A DNA stretch of 64,000 nucleotides from Leucocoprinus leucothites (Eukaryota; Basidiomycota; Agaricomycetes; Agaricales; Agaricaceae), in the NCBI GenBank assembly GCA_013368445.1, contig JAACJO010000018.1, positions 248,001-312,000 of the forward strand, given 5' to 3'. This document shows positions 12,014 through 23,103 of the stretch, piece after piece. Positions within the stretch are counted from its first letter, which is position 1, and every line of letters begins with the position of its first letter. Both the position numbers and the translations under genes were made by a program. The notes under the pieces were generated by a model. It was given only the letters and a program-made list of their open reading frames with translations, did no database searches and was not told where the DNA came from.

Positions 12014-13298
12014 ATGTCATCGAGCCCAGAGACCACTACAAGAAAAGTCGTTCATGCAGTAGAAAACGCTGTAGAAGGAGCAGGACATGCGGTGGCAGAT
12101 GCCGCAAACAAAGGAGCCAGAGCCGCAAAGGACGTAGCACACGCTGCAGAGCAATATGCCGACTCAATGATCACCGTAGAAGATGCTGCTGAGGGGTCGT
12201 CCAACGGTACTCCCGAATTAGAAGACAAAGAAATGGAGGGCGTCGAAGGTGCTGAGGGAAAGAAGATGACTATGAAGGAACGAGAGGCCAAGCTCGCTCA
12301 ACTGAGGAAGAAATTTGTATGTGTTTCAGCTACCTTACTTGCGAAAGCAAACCAGACGAAACCTGCTCATTATAAGACCTGGGTCAATTTTTGAATAGGC
12401 TGCTTCCGCGAGAGCGAATCGCGAGACGCTGGTTCAGGATAGTGCAAAGGCTAAACTGAACGCGAGAGAAATGGCAAGACTAGAACGACAGCGGAAGCTA
12501 GCAGAGGTATTGCGGCTAAAGGCTGATGCCGAGGAGAGAGGAGAGGATATTGAGCGACAGAAGAACTGGGAGTGGACGATTGAGGATAATGACAATTGGG
12601 AGAAGAAACTGGCATGGAAGAAGCGGAGAGCAGATTTTGAGTTCCATGGTAAGCACCTAATTTCTGGCACACACAACTGGTTAACCTGTTTGCAGATGAT
12701 GCCCATGCCGCGCGTCGAAAGTACAAGAAGGACTTGGACTTGCTTGAGGCTGACCTTGAGGCCTACAACCGACAAAAAGCTCTAGCCACTGGTGGAGGAC
12801 CTCTTACTACCTTTGATGCCTCTGGCAGCTCGTCAGCAGTACAGGTGAGTACTGTGGCCAAGGCTCCCTTCATATGTCTGACCGATTCCGTAGGCAATGG
12901 GTTCAGTTGAGCAACGGCTCGCTCATGAAAACCTTTACCGAGATTCGACCACCCTTCTTTATGGCGACAACAAGCCTAGTGAAGAGGCTATTGATCGTGT
13001 GGTCAGCAAAATCAACAAAGAGTACGTGCCAAGGTCTCTCAGATACGAGCCACAACTGATAACAATGCTTACAGTATCGACAAACGTGGCAAGTTCTCGC
13101 GCAAACGCCTCAACGAGGCCGAAGGCGATATCACCTACATCAACGAACAGAACCGCGTATTCAACAAGAAGGTGAAGAAGCACGTTGGCTTATGTTCCCC
13201 AGGTACTAACCGCCGATTTTTTTTTCTAGATCGGTCGTTATTACGACAAGTATACCGCAGAGATTCGTGCAAGTTTCGAACGAGGAACTGCCCTGTAA
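12014..13298 (+). CDS. SYF2: Pre-mRNA splicing factor SYF2 (NineTeen/Prp19-associated complex)
   Basis: Member of the Prp19-associated spliceosome complex, nuclear. Six exons (12014-12316, 12399-12648, 12696-12844, 12894-13021, 13075-13171, 13230-13298) join in phase to 331 residues. The SYF2 domain is clear: WEWTIEDNDNWEKKLAWKKR, the YKKDLDLLEADLEAYNRQK coiled coil, and the C-terminal block KFSRKRLNEAEGDITYINEQ followed by NRVFNKKIGRYYDKYTAEI and FERGTAL at the stop. The N-terminal ~60 residues are unusual: an Ala/Val/His-rich amphipathic stretch (VVHAVENAVEGAGHAVADAA, then NKGARAAKDVAHAAEQYADS) of the kind seen in LEA or lipid-binding helices, then an acidic linker before the conserved part. 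Intron 5 has a long T tract before TAG. Divergent from UPF3. Confidence 0.94.
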
Positions 13299-14835
13299 TT
13301 CTTGTATATGTCGCATTTGTTTTCATAGAAGACACCTCGGTTCGTTGTATATCATATATTCGGATATTTTGCTTCATTGCAATTACTCAGCTTGCTGTCC
13401 ATTGAATAGTCTTCTGTTTCCTTCTGCACAGCATGAGCTATCAAGAATGTATTCAGAAACTTAAATATGTTTCATCCTGCATCGGCGTTGGAATGCAGTG
13501 AAGAGAGGAAGTACCCCAGTTTCAAGATACCCATTGCGTTTCCTGATGACCCAATCTCAATGACCGATGGTAGTGGTGGAGATATAGTAGTGGCAAGAGT
13601 AGCTGGTAGGACTCCCCTGTTCCCCGGTTTGAAGGAGCGCCAACTCCACGATTCTCGCCTTTCATACCTGCTGCGGTCTCACTGGAATTATTTATCCCCA
13701 ACGTCTGTGGCACTGAACCCAAGCACCCCCGGAGGAGCGCAGGCACCAGACCGCAGTCATCGCCGTACGCAGGGGCCCTGATACAAGTGGATACTAGCTT
13801 GGCGAGCTACTATCTCAAATGCTCGTTCCGTGCCAGCCGCTCCCTTCACTGCGACAGATCTAAATACGTCATTCGCCCCCTATGGAGTAGCAGGTCGCAT
13901 CAACTCGTTGTGTTCGGTGATGATGGCGGTTTTGATGAGTTTTGGTAGGAATGATTCCTTGGACGGAAGCGCCGGAAAACGTAGGTAACGTTTGTGGTCT
14001 ATCGATTCATTGAGAATCAAGTCTCCGCTCACGATTCAAAGTTACTACTGGTGAAGATGTCGAGGCTTATGGTGAACAAATTTCTGGATAACTATTCCAT
14101 CTCTCCATCAGCAGACGCAGAAACCCTCCTACCCTGTCAGCCCCTATTTCTCGCTGTGCTGGGCATACCACCATCTCTTTTCGCCCCTGCATCTGAGCTT
14201 ATGTCGGGACAGAATGAACCTCCCGTGTGAATGGCTTTTTGTCTCTTCACGCATTCCAATATTTCACCCCCCCAGAATGTTCTTCATTGGGCTAGTGCAT
14301 GGCGAGATCACACGCAGCCAGGTGGGTGTACAACTAACTTCAAAGGACTGGTAAGTTCCCGCATCGCCCGGTCGCGTGTGTTGGTTGACAAGTTTGCAGA
14401 ACCCTAGCGCTGTCACTGATAAGCAAAAATACATCTTCTCCCTCTCACGCCTTTTGCGATGATCGATCAGCATTTCTGCTCGCTACGCCTACTGAATCCT
14501 TCCTGAGGCCAAATGGATGATAGGCGAGCGCCATTTCCTCTCCTCCTAGACGCGAAAAAATCGAGGCTCTGATATGTACTGGGTGCTAGCAGTTGACGAA
14601 GTTTCGGTAGAACTCCGGTTCAACGACCGCTTATATAAAAGTGTCCCATGATTGGGTGGGAGTATTCGACTTCATCGCTGTTCGCACCAGGTCCTCGCCT
14701 CGAACCTACGACAAGACCAGCCAGATACCATCCGCCTTTTCGACCCTTTTCTGTGATTTGCGGAGCATGTCCTTTTGATTTATTCTCTTTTTCCAACTTT
14801 CTGCGATAGCTAAACGACCTGAAACGCCCCATACA
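13299..14835. other. Intergenic; no gene supported
   Basis: About 1.5 kb. A plus-strand frame at 13467-13781 and others to 14.5 kb are short, overlap frames on the other strand and match nothing I recognise. The last ~150 bp should carry the promoter of the 14.8 kb gene. Confidence 0.45.
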
Positions 14836-15480
14836 ATGTCAGCAAGTCCAACAGAAAATCCGATTGACCCCCCTCTTGCAGAGGTATCTAGGCCAGATGT
14901 GCCACAGGTGGAGGGTTCGGCCTCGTCTCCTAACCCCTCTGATGCACCACTCCCCGAAAAATCGATATCTTCCAACGAAATATCACAAGACGATTCGGCC
15001 GTTCCAACTCCGTCTCAAACCTCCCCACACCTTTTCTTCCCTCTTTCAGCCTCCCTCGCCGGCAAATCTGGTATACCTTTGTCCGAGCTCATCGCTGAAG
15101 CTGGGAACACCTTGACGGTAGCTCCTGACATAGCCACCGCAGAGATGGTAGTCGCCGGTGAGTCTTCTGGTGTGTCCTCAAGATGGCCATGTACTGAGCA
15201 TGTGGTTGTTTTATCTGGGTAATCCAGCTGATGGTAGCTTTGTTGAATGGCCTCCGGATCAGTCGCTCGAGGTTTTAAGAGAGTGCTGGACGAAGATTAT
15301 GGCGTCAACTTCCAGATTCGCTCTCCCTACATGCTTACAGGTTCCGTGAATCAGCACGGGCAGTCGCGATACAGATTGGGGTATGTCACAGATGACCTTG
15401 TCGTTCCCTCTTACTTACATTCTTGAACCAAATAGCCTCAGACCAAGGTTCAGCCCAATCAATAAATAATCTTAAAGAAA
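14836..15480 (+). pseudogene. Small uncharacterised protein gene with probable frameshift
   Basis: The first exon, 14836-15157, encodes a Pro/Ser-rich leader then SGIPLSELIAEAGNTLTVAP. A GT...AG intron (15158-15227) leads in phase to ADGSFVEWPPDQSLE. That frame then runs into a stop at about 15350. From about 15245 the next frame reads ARGFKRVLDEDYGVNF, then IRSPYMLTGSVNQHGQ, ending at a good donor (GTATGTC, 15381). Both halves look like real protein, so one frameshift near 15255-15268 is the simplest reading. Beyond 15.45 kb coding resemblance fades. I do not recognise the family. A missed short intron or sequencing error is the alternative. Confidence 0.4.
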
Positions 15481-16880
15481 TTCCCGAGGACCGTAATAGT
15501 CCAATATTATGTATTCCCACGCTTTATTAGCAAAAAGAGGTGCTAAATTCCATAATTACAGTGATTGAGTACTGTACAAGCCTGGACGACTTTTCGTTGA
15601 ACATTAGTTACTCAGTCACAAGTCAATCAATTTCGGAAAGAAGTGGTGTATCATATGTAAGAATGTCTCATGTAGCTACTTCATCATCATCCTTGTCCAT
15701 CTTGTTTTTATCATCTACACCACTACTGGCTTTCAAGAATATGGAGAGAGCTGTTTCACAAAAACTTCTTGGGCCTTGGAGGCAAACTGTGTTTTGGAAC
15801 TCCCTTTCCAACAGTCTCTAGCTCAATGAGGTACTAACCTTTGCTAGTCTTCAAATGCATTGATGAGGTGCAGGCGCTAAAATATTTTCTCGCACTTTCA
15901 GCTCCGAATTTCACAATGCCCCTCAAATTTCTCCGCCGTTGTCAGATGAAGCCTTTGAAAAAATAGTATCACTATCCTTTGCTGCTCCTTCTAACATTGC
16001 CCCTTGATCATCACACTCCTTTCCCGCCACTTTTTACGTCCCAGGTATAGTATGCTCGGCGAGATTCACGGTATTTTTTCAGCAGTATGATATCTTCTTT
16101 TTCTGGGAAATGCCCGCAGATCCCATCATCCCCTCCCCGCTCTTCAGAAGGTCATTGTGTAAGTCTGTTCCACAACCATCCTGTTCATATTACTTACTAC
16201 ATTTCTACTACGCTTGCATTTCTATACTACGGAAATCATCTCCTCACACTCGTACTTATCACATTTTCGTTTAAAAATATCCATGAGTGGATGTCAATCA
16301 TCTAAAAATACACACACGAGCTCGGCACACCATTTTCTACCATTTGCCCATTTACCGACTTGCGACACTATGATCCATGGCGTCACCGAGTAAGTCGTGT
16401 CAAATTATGGAACACTCGGTCTCTCACCTTATATCTAAGTATAGAACACTGCTCTTGTAGAATGATACTAAACTGTGTTCAACTCGGTGTCCCATTTCCG
16501 GCCGTGGTAGCGCTAAAAATAGCCTCAAATGGCGAGTTTTACTGACATAGATCTTACGAAGCTGAAGGAGACGATCATACGATCGTGTCTTTCAGAAAAG
16601 CCACAAACCCGCCCCTGCCTATACGAGGTGAACCCGCCACTCTGGCCAGAAACTTCCAGGGATACGGAAACCTGTTTCGAGTAGTAACGTGGGGCGGTTT
16701 GCTCAAGTAATCTGGCGACCGCAGTCGAAATACCAGCGGAGCGCACAGCTGTATTGATCCAGGCTTGAAATGGCTATACCCGACGTCTCACAGTGTCACT
16801 TTGGGCCCAAGTATAGAGCTGAGGGAATGGGTATAGGAATATCGTGAATGCTGTTCTTGGTGAGACTGAAGTGGGTCTCC
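15481..16880. other. Intergenic; no gene supported
   Basis: About 1.4 kb of AT-richer sequence with only short overlapping frames. No repeat or RNA gene was recognised. Confidence 0.45.
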
Positions 16881-16891
16881 ACAGGCTTTCG

Positions 16892-16898
16892 TATATAA
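16892..16898 (+). promoter_or_regulatory. TATA box of the secreted repeat protein gene
   Basis: TATATAA-like element in GTATATAAGAGG, about 65 bp before the start codon at 16962. This is a normal TATA position if transcription begins near 16925. Confidence 0.55.
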
Positions 16899-16961
16899 GA
16901 GGTTGAGGATATCATCCCTCAGTACTCAGTCCGCTACCATCAACCCAGAGAGATAAACATC

Positions 16962-17909
16962 ATGAACGGACTCCTCAAAGCCTTCATTGCCGCGTCGGTG
17001 CTCGTAGCAGGACTTCCTTTGACGTCAGCTATCCCCGTGCAGGTGTGTTGCCAACACTTACCTTTTCGATCAATACTGACCAAGCTTCGATAGAATGTCA
17101 AACGACAGGACAACTCTATTGTTGATGCATCCGCTACGACGGAGATATTCTCTACGACGGAGGCATTCTCTACGACGGAGGCATTCTCTACGACGGAGGC
17201 ATTCTCTACAACGGAGGCATTCTCTACGACGGAGGCATTCCCTACAACGGAGGCATCCTCTACAACGGAGGTATCCCCTACAACAGAGGCATACCCTACG
17301 ACGGAGGTATCCCCTACAACAGAGGCATACCCTACGACGGAGGTATCCCCTACAACAGAGGCGTCCCCTACAACAGAGGCATCCCCTACAACAGAGGCAT
17401 CCCCTACGACGGAGGCACCTAACACTTCTTTCACACCCTTCACCGGCACGTTCGCATCAGCCGTTCCAATGGTCACTGAGCTTGATTCCTGGATGGCTGC
17501 CCACCCCGACGCCCGCACTCGATCTTTCACGATTCCCACAGAGACTAGCACTCCAACATGCAATGTGTTGAAGTGTCCGTTGGCGTACTCAAATGGTGTC
17601 CCATTGTACGGTGGCGGCTCCTCTCTGCCAGTGTTCCCGAGCCCTTGCAGTGATGCAGGGTATACAAATCAGGGTGGTATCCCAACCACCACGGGCGATG
17701 TCTCAATGAGTCTCAGTACTGTTACGCCCACCCCCGTTAGCAGTGCAACCGGATCGGAGAGTGCCCCATCTGAAGTCTCTGTCACATCGGTCACGGCATC
17801 TGAGGAGCCCACGCCAGTTAGCAGTGCAACAGAATCGGAGAGCGCCCCTACCGAAGCCTCCGTGACATCGGTTACAGCAACTGAGGAGCCCACTCCAACC
17901 ACTGTTTGA
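16962..17909 (+). CDS. Secreted Ser/Thr-rich tandem-repeat protein
   Basis: Two exons (16962-17042 and 17094-17909) join in phase to 298 residues. The N-terminus MNGLLKAFIAASVLVAGLPL is a clear secretion signal, with likely cleavage after TSA and a KR dibasic (Kex2-like) site at NVKRQ. Then come 16 six-residue repeats of the form TTEAFS/TTEVSP/TTEAYP, heavy in O-glycosylation sites. A central part follows with three Cys (TCNVLKCPLAYSNGVPLYGG and PSPCSDAGYTNQ), then two 27-residue repeats beginning PTPVSSAT. There is no GPI-like hydrophobic tail. The design fits a mucin-like cell-wall or extracellular-matrix protein. The family was not recognised. Confidence 0.78.
17136..17423 (+). repeat. 18-bp coding minisatellite, 16 units
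   Basis: Sixteen uninterrupted 18-bp units (consensus ACGACGGAGGCATTCTCT), each encoding TTE-x-x-x. Variation is mostly in the last two codons and the ACG/ACA choice. Because the unit is a multiple of three, other frames stay open as well and give long spurious ORFs on both strands. Confidence 0.95.
17727..17888 (+). repeat. 81-bp tandem duplication inside the coding region
   Basis: Two adjacent 27-codon units, both PTPVSSAT-x-SESAP-x-E-x-SVTSVTA-x-EE, followed by a third start (PTPTTV) at the C-terminus. Confidence 0.9.
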
Positions 17910-18144
17910 TCAGCGATTTGTTTATTCGTTGTATATTGTATCGCCTATTCAAACGCCCCATTCGTAGATTAGTGGTCATGGACATTTGTAATAATTCATC
18001 CCTCGTACTTTATTTTTATAAATGTTGAGACGTATGGATTGATCTCTTGTATATTTCCGATGGGTATTCCGAACTTGATTGTCGTGTGAGAGTGGCATCT
18101 GTACCTAACCCGGATCGAGGTAGGGTTTAAGTCCGTCCTATAAA

Positions 18145-18215
18145 CGGGAAGGGTTTATTCAATAGCTTTATATATTGCCAAATTTTTGCCTTCTAACTAG
18201 CCTTCAAGTCCACCC
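18145..18215 (+). repeat. Fragment of a DUF6533 gene
   Basis: GGGTTTATTCAATAGCTTTA and the following TTGCCTTCTAACTAGCCTTC closely match 21436-21500, which is exon 3 plus intron of the DUF6533 gene at 21.1 kb. It is too short to code. It lies beside the NACHT pseudogene and marks a rearrangement or duplication edge. Confidence 0.6.
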
Positions 18216-18259
18216 AACGTGTCCAATGGCGCCGATTTCCCCCACCGTGACAACTCTCT

Positions 18260-20290
18260 AGTGGTTGTTTTCATGATATTTCCTTTTTGCCACTACCAAA
18301 AACAAAATGCCGTGCGGTGAAGTCCCCGTCCTCACGAAATGGAATCAAACAGAGTTCAAGTGCTTTTTTCAGTCGAAGCGGTCTGATGAAACCATCGAGT
18401 TGGACCATTTTGAGCTACAGAACAGGATTTTAGTTCGACAAGGACTCTGATAATTGCTCACTGGATGGTAAACTCACTCCTGGAAGCACGTCATTAATGT
18501 CGCGATTCCATCCTAACGCGGTGATTCCCCCTGCTAAGACAAGTCTCCTGAGATCAAACTTCTTCACAAGCTTATAGGTTGCGTCATCTTGGACCCCACG
18601 CAGGATCATCGACCTAAAGAGCTCGAAAAATACATAATAAAGACACCTGTATTGATCATGGAGGTCCAAGGTAGACCCCGAGCGATTTCTCGACGAGAGA
18701 GATGGTGTAGGGTAAATTTTCGTATCTGATCAATTGATGGTCAGGACTGGCGAGATAGTAGTCCATGTAAGTTGTGGCTCACCATGTCATGCGTTACTCA
18801 AGGATTGTATCATATAGCGCAAGAGCCTGAGGCTAGCAGATCAGATACAGTGTTCACCCGAGCGAGCCGGATCCCTAAGGAAATACATGAAGGACGTATG
18901 ATAGAAGGTAATGCGCTCAGCGTCAACTTTCATGACAGCGTGGAGAGATCGACATATAATGGAAAAATCTTTCCGCGAATGTCCAAGCAAGTTTGCACAT
19001 GCAATCGTTTGTGTGAAATCCCAGGAGTCGTGGGGCCTCAAGCAAATGGCAAGAAGTATCAGCTGTAGATCTGCGAATCTCTTCCGGTGAATGTGTTCTA
19101 GGATGAGCGTGTAAAAGAGGTCTAATGATGAAAGGGGGTGCTTTGAGCTACTCTCAACTTTAATCCGCAATGCCAGCCCTAAAACAGCATCTAATTATTT
19201 CTTCGGCGTGACTTCACTCTCAGGGTCCTCAATGTAAAGAGCTATCGTGTGGGCACATGCAAACAGTCCAGCAGAAATCTCCACAAGCGTACGGAGATTT
19301 TCGCCCCCGGGCCAAGATTCGCCAAGATCATACTTCCTCTGATCTCTTTCAATCTTAAAGCCAGGAAATGGTGTATCCGCGGGTCGAGTTCACGTGTAAC
19401 CGTAAGCTCAAATTGAGCAGTAAATGGTTTGATTTCCGGATGGTTGAAAGTTGAAGGAGGGCGGGTTCGAGGTGACTAAAAAAGATCCAACGGAAGGGAG
19501 TGTCTCCATCTCGAAGGGACTGTGTAACAAGTATGACGATGTCCTGCTGTGCAGATTCCCCATTACACTCGTCAAGGCCATCAACGAAAATAGCCATGTC
19601 CGGGAGACCCTTACCCTGCCACTTCAACGCTCGAACTGGAGCGATCAGGAGTTCATTGAATTGGAGCGATAAAGGATTTCGTGACAACGGTGGAGTAATG
19701 CTGTAATTTGTGGTCAAGGAAGTCTCCAAAGGCTTTCTGTCTCACAGCAAGCTGATAAGCAATCGAGGGGAAGAAGTGGTTTGGGTCGTCGCCGTGGTTC
19801 GGGCGCGAGAAAAAAATAATGTGGCACCTAGCTTAACAGCAAACGCTTGAGCTGTAGACTGGCTATGGCAGATTTACCGACCCCAGCAGGACCTTTCAGC
19901 AATGCTAGACGTTCGGAGTGGTCCGAGGAAACGTTTTGACCCCACTTTGTGAGTAGATTGATGAAGTCTTGGCGAGTTCTGGGATAGCAGAGAGGAGGGA
20001 GGTATCTGTCTGAAGAGTCGTGAGTCGCATCATGAATAGAGTGGTTCAATAACTCCCGAAGTCCTTGGAAACAATGTTAGTTCGAGCTTGATGTGCGCGA
20101 AACAGCCTTTGTACCAGCTCTATTAGACGGCGCTAAGTTTATATTTTCTGCATAGTCGACATGCACACTTTGAATGGAATTGTTCTTGGTGGTGGCATTG
20201 TGTACGTTATGAACATTAATGGTTGAAGTCCACTGATCGATGTTAGTGAAGCTGGAGTCGGCGACTCGAAAGCCATGAGAGTTCAGGAAG
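18260..20290 (-). pseudogene. NACHT STAND NTPase pseudogene (copy A)
   Basis: A full-length but broken relative of the three intact NACHT genes at 31-43 kb, on the opposite strand. From 20290 downward it matches exon 1 (HGFRVADSSFTNID), then exon 2 (DSSDRYLPPLCYPRTRQDF, GPAGVGKSAIA, AIFVDGLDECNGESAQQDI, LLGHSRKDFSIICRSLHAV), exon 3 (FFELFRSMILRGVQDDATYK) and exon 4 (FIRPLRLKKALEL). The frame breaks just after the Walker A motif near 19850, again near 19730 and 19380-19180, and exon 4 has an early stop. No start codon is kept at the exon 1 position. It cannot make the full protein. Confidence 0.85.
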
Positions 20291-21122
20291 ATCGACGTGG
20301 TGGTACGTAGGGGTTACGGTGCCGATCCTGGCAGTTGTGTACTGTGTGGGCCTCACCCTCACCCTCACCCAAAGAACCCAACGAAGTGGCTTGAGCCACA
20401 GGGAGTCTGGGCAAGCGTGAACGGGTGAACACCGAGCTCCTCGTCGCGAATGTGAAATGCACGTGATACATCGGCTGCATGCTGTTGTCGAGCATTTCAA
20501 GAAGCAGAATGCTGTGGGGTTTTCCAAGCCTAGTTCCTGTTCATATACCAGAGTTCAGAATTGACAGCGGTTTGAGTGCACCACCGTTTGTCACGGATTC
20601 ACATGAACTCCAGTCGGATGGTCAAGCATTAACCAAAAACCCCAATAGTACCGTGACCCAAATGGCCAGATGGTGCCAACATCGAACCCGAAGATTACTC
20701 CCCTGTGACCATTCTCCACTCCACCTGAGTTCTTGCCGCTCACACTAATTTAATGATACGATGACACAGAACCAGGCCCCAAAAATACCATGGGCTGCAT
20801 GATGGCTGCCAGCACGTTGATCGGAGAGACTCCACAATGCCCAGAAGATTGAGGTTATACTCTACAACCATGAGCTTTAACTCGAACTTGAAGGTCCTAT
20901 ACCATGTGCAAGTGGGCAAGGTCAGTTTACTTGGCTTATGATTATTACCAAGGAACTCATACCAACTGTTCACTAGTATATCGACAGTGAGCCTCAGTTC
21001 CCCCATTAAGCTGACACAGTGAGGCTGACAGCTCATAACAAAGTGGCCTCATGTACTATCGCGGTGTGTATTTATTATCGGATCCTTGGGCAAGGATAAT
21101 GTTTCTGACTGACTGTATCCAG
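20291..21122. other. Intergenic / upstream of the DUF6533 gene
   Basis: Holds the region upstream of the NACHT pseudogene, including a (CCTCAC)n run near 20350-20375. It probably also holds the unresolved first exon of the DUF6533 gene: a stretch ending KVASCTIA just before a GT at 21041 fits in phase, but no ATG could be tied to it. Confidence 0.4.
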
Positions 21123-22520
21123 GCTCTTGACTGGTTAATAACCCTCGATCTCGAAGTCTCGTTTATATGGAATGCTGAATGGACGGTCCCAAAAGCAGTT
21201 TTCCTGGTTAACCGTTATTTACCGATCGTAGACTCTCTTTTGGCATATTTTCGTGAGCACAATTACCGACACATCCTTATTGGACCCGGATTCGCATTTT
21301 TCCTCAGTGTCATTGCTTGTCAGGTCAGCATGGGGTCCACACCGATGCTTGTTTGCCACTTTACAAAGCCACTGGCTGTGGGTAAGGTTTCCTTGCGAAC
21401 TGGATCACTTTGAATTTATCCAGCGTGGTTTACAGGGGTTTATTTGATAGCTTTATATATCGCCGAGTGTATGCCTTCTAACTTTGAAGTTCAAGTTCAC
21501 TCAGGCTCAATATGCCCAACAGATACGCTTGCCATGCGCGTCTGTGCAGTCTGGGGCTTCAACAAGAAGCTCATGGTTGCACTAGGGCTCGTTTACATTG
21601 GTACGTTTGCTTTCACTGCCTACAACTACTTCCATACGACTATCCCTTCCCTCCACTGTAAGTTTCACTCCCTCATCCTAAGGGCCGCCTTCTCCGAGCT
21701 CATATATGTTCCCCGTCGACCATTCTAGTTGTCCGGATTATTCCACTCGACGGATGCGTCTCCGCTCTGCCGGAAGGCCAGAAACTTTATGCCAACTACA
21801 TAATATTGGCAATTTATGACACAGGTGCGACCCTCCACATAACCGGAGAGACTAGACTTATATAGTGTTTATTATAGCCATGCTCATACTGATGATGTAT
21901 CCTACCATCAAACTGCGTAGGCTTCATTATCCGTGCACTCTAGGTGTTGCCCTGGCCTGACCGACACCACAAATATTCAGGTCTACTTGCAAAAGGTCAG
22001 ATTCCCATGATCTCAAATTTCATCATCAGTGTTTATACGGAGGGTAAGCCTAAAGCTGAGTTATCTTTCAGTTCCTGAGAGTTTAATCACAGGTATTATA
22101 TTCTATGCATATCTCCTGCGTGAGTGTTGGAACGCAGCGGCTCACGAGGTTACTGATAAACGTTAACATTCCAAGTCTTGTCGGCCGTGTCTATTATTGT
22201 CGAGTTCCAAGTAGTGAGTATCCAGACAAATCAAAAGTGATTTGTGCAGCTGAACAGTGCCCTCGGATCGAATGCGAAATCTTCAGCCGGACAACATCTA
22301 TCTTTTTGTATTGTGAGCAACTAGGCCTATTTGTTCCTCAGGGACCGGATTACCCACTCTAGTCCATGCATTTCACAACAGCACAAACCGAATTATCCGA
22401 GGAGCACTGGCCTGTCGAGTTCTTCTTCATCTTCGACAGATGGCAGATCCACTAAAGGGGCGGCCCATGACCTTACGGGACACCTCTTCGCCAGCAGCCA
22501 GCGAGCTACGTTTTGCCTAG
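21123..22520 (+). CDS. DUF6533-family integral membrane protein
   Basis: Exons that join in phase: 21123-21252 (ALDWLITLDLEVSFIWNAEW, NRYLPIVDSLL), 21324-21377 (HGVHTDACLPLYKATG), 21436-21468, and 21523-21657 (RVCAVWGFNKKLMVALGLVY). Further short hydrophobic exons follow to about 22200: ANYIILAIYDT, VFIIAMLILMMYP, PMISNFIISVYTE, GIIFYAYLL and SAVSIIVEFQ. The last exon, from about 22341, reads TLVHAFHNSTNRIIRGALAC then RVLLHLRQMADP, and stops at 22520. These are the usual DUF6533 landmarks, with about seven membrane helices. The first exon and the junction before the last exon are unresolved. The first three complete exons have the same lengths as in the 0-0.6 kb paralogue; the next is 3 nt longer. 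Confidence 0.7.
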
Positions 22521-23103
22521 CAGATAATGTTCTCAGTTTTAGCAGATCTCTGGACATGGTAATCGAAGCGAGTTGACCACCAGAGACTTGTGGGCATGAA
22601 GCATGAAGATAACGAGTCCGGTAGGGGGCAGGTGCCACGAATAATACGCAACAAAACGAGACGAATTCAAGAGCGAAAAATGAACGCGCAAATACTGGAC
22701 GATGACTGTGCGAGACGAAGTGGGTCTTCTGTACTAAAATTAGAAATTGTAGAAATGTGTACCGACCAGAATTTCTGTGATCTACGATCACATTCTAAAA
22801 ATCCAGCACATGTAGCAATGGAAAGCTCTCAACAATTGTAGAGCTACTCACATATCCTTCCCACTGGAGGAGAGAATCTCCCTAACTCAGGCCTGTAGTG
22901 AAGCTCCGCTGGTAGCTGCGGCCTACTTGCTGAGAGCCTGAGTCTCGTGGTGCTTGCTGCACACGAAATCTTCGAAGAGTGGCAGTGGCAGCTTCTTTTG
23001 CTTTGGCACATTTCTTAAGTTAAGAGTATCCGATTCTGCTCGATTGGATTTGCAAAGAATATTATTACAATTTAAATTCATTAACCTCATAGTTCAATCC
23101 ATT
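22521..23103. other. Intergenic
   Basis: Convergent gap between the DUF6533 gene and HsbA-like gene 1. No gene was recognised; it should contain both 3' untranslated regions. Confidence 0.5.

Noticed and set aside
16940..17563. 207-codon minus-strand frame with VVEDAS-type repeats, and a plus-strand Arg-rich frame at 17095-17571
   Set aside because: Both are shadows of the 18-bp coding repeat of the secreted protein. The true frame has a signal peptide, a normal intron and continues to the conserved C-terminal repeats.
20340..20380. (CCTCAC)n run as possible telomere-like repeat
   Set aside because: Only about four units and not the TTAGGG type used by most fungi; best read as a simple repeat.
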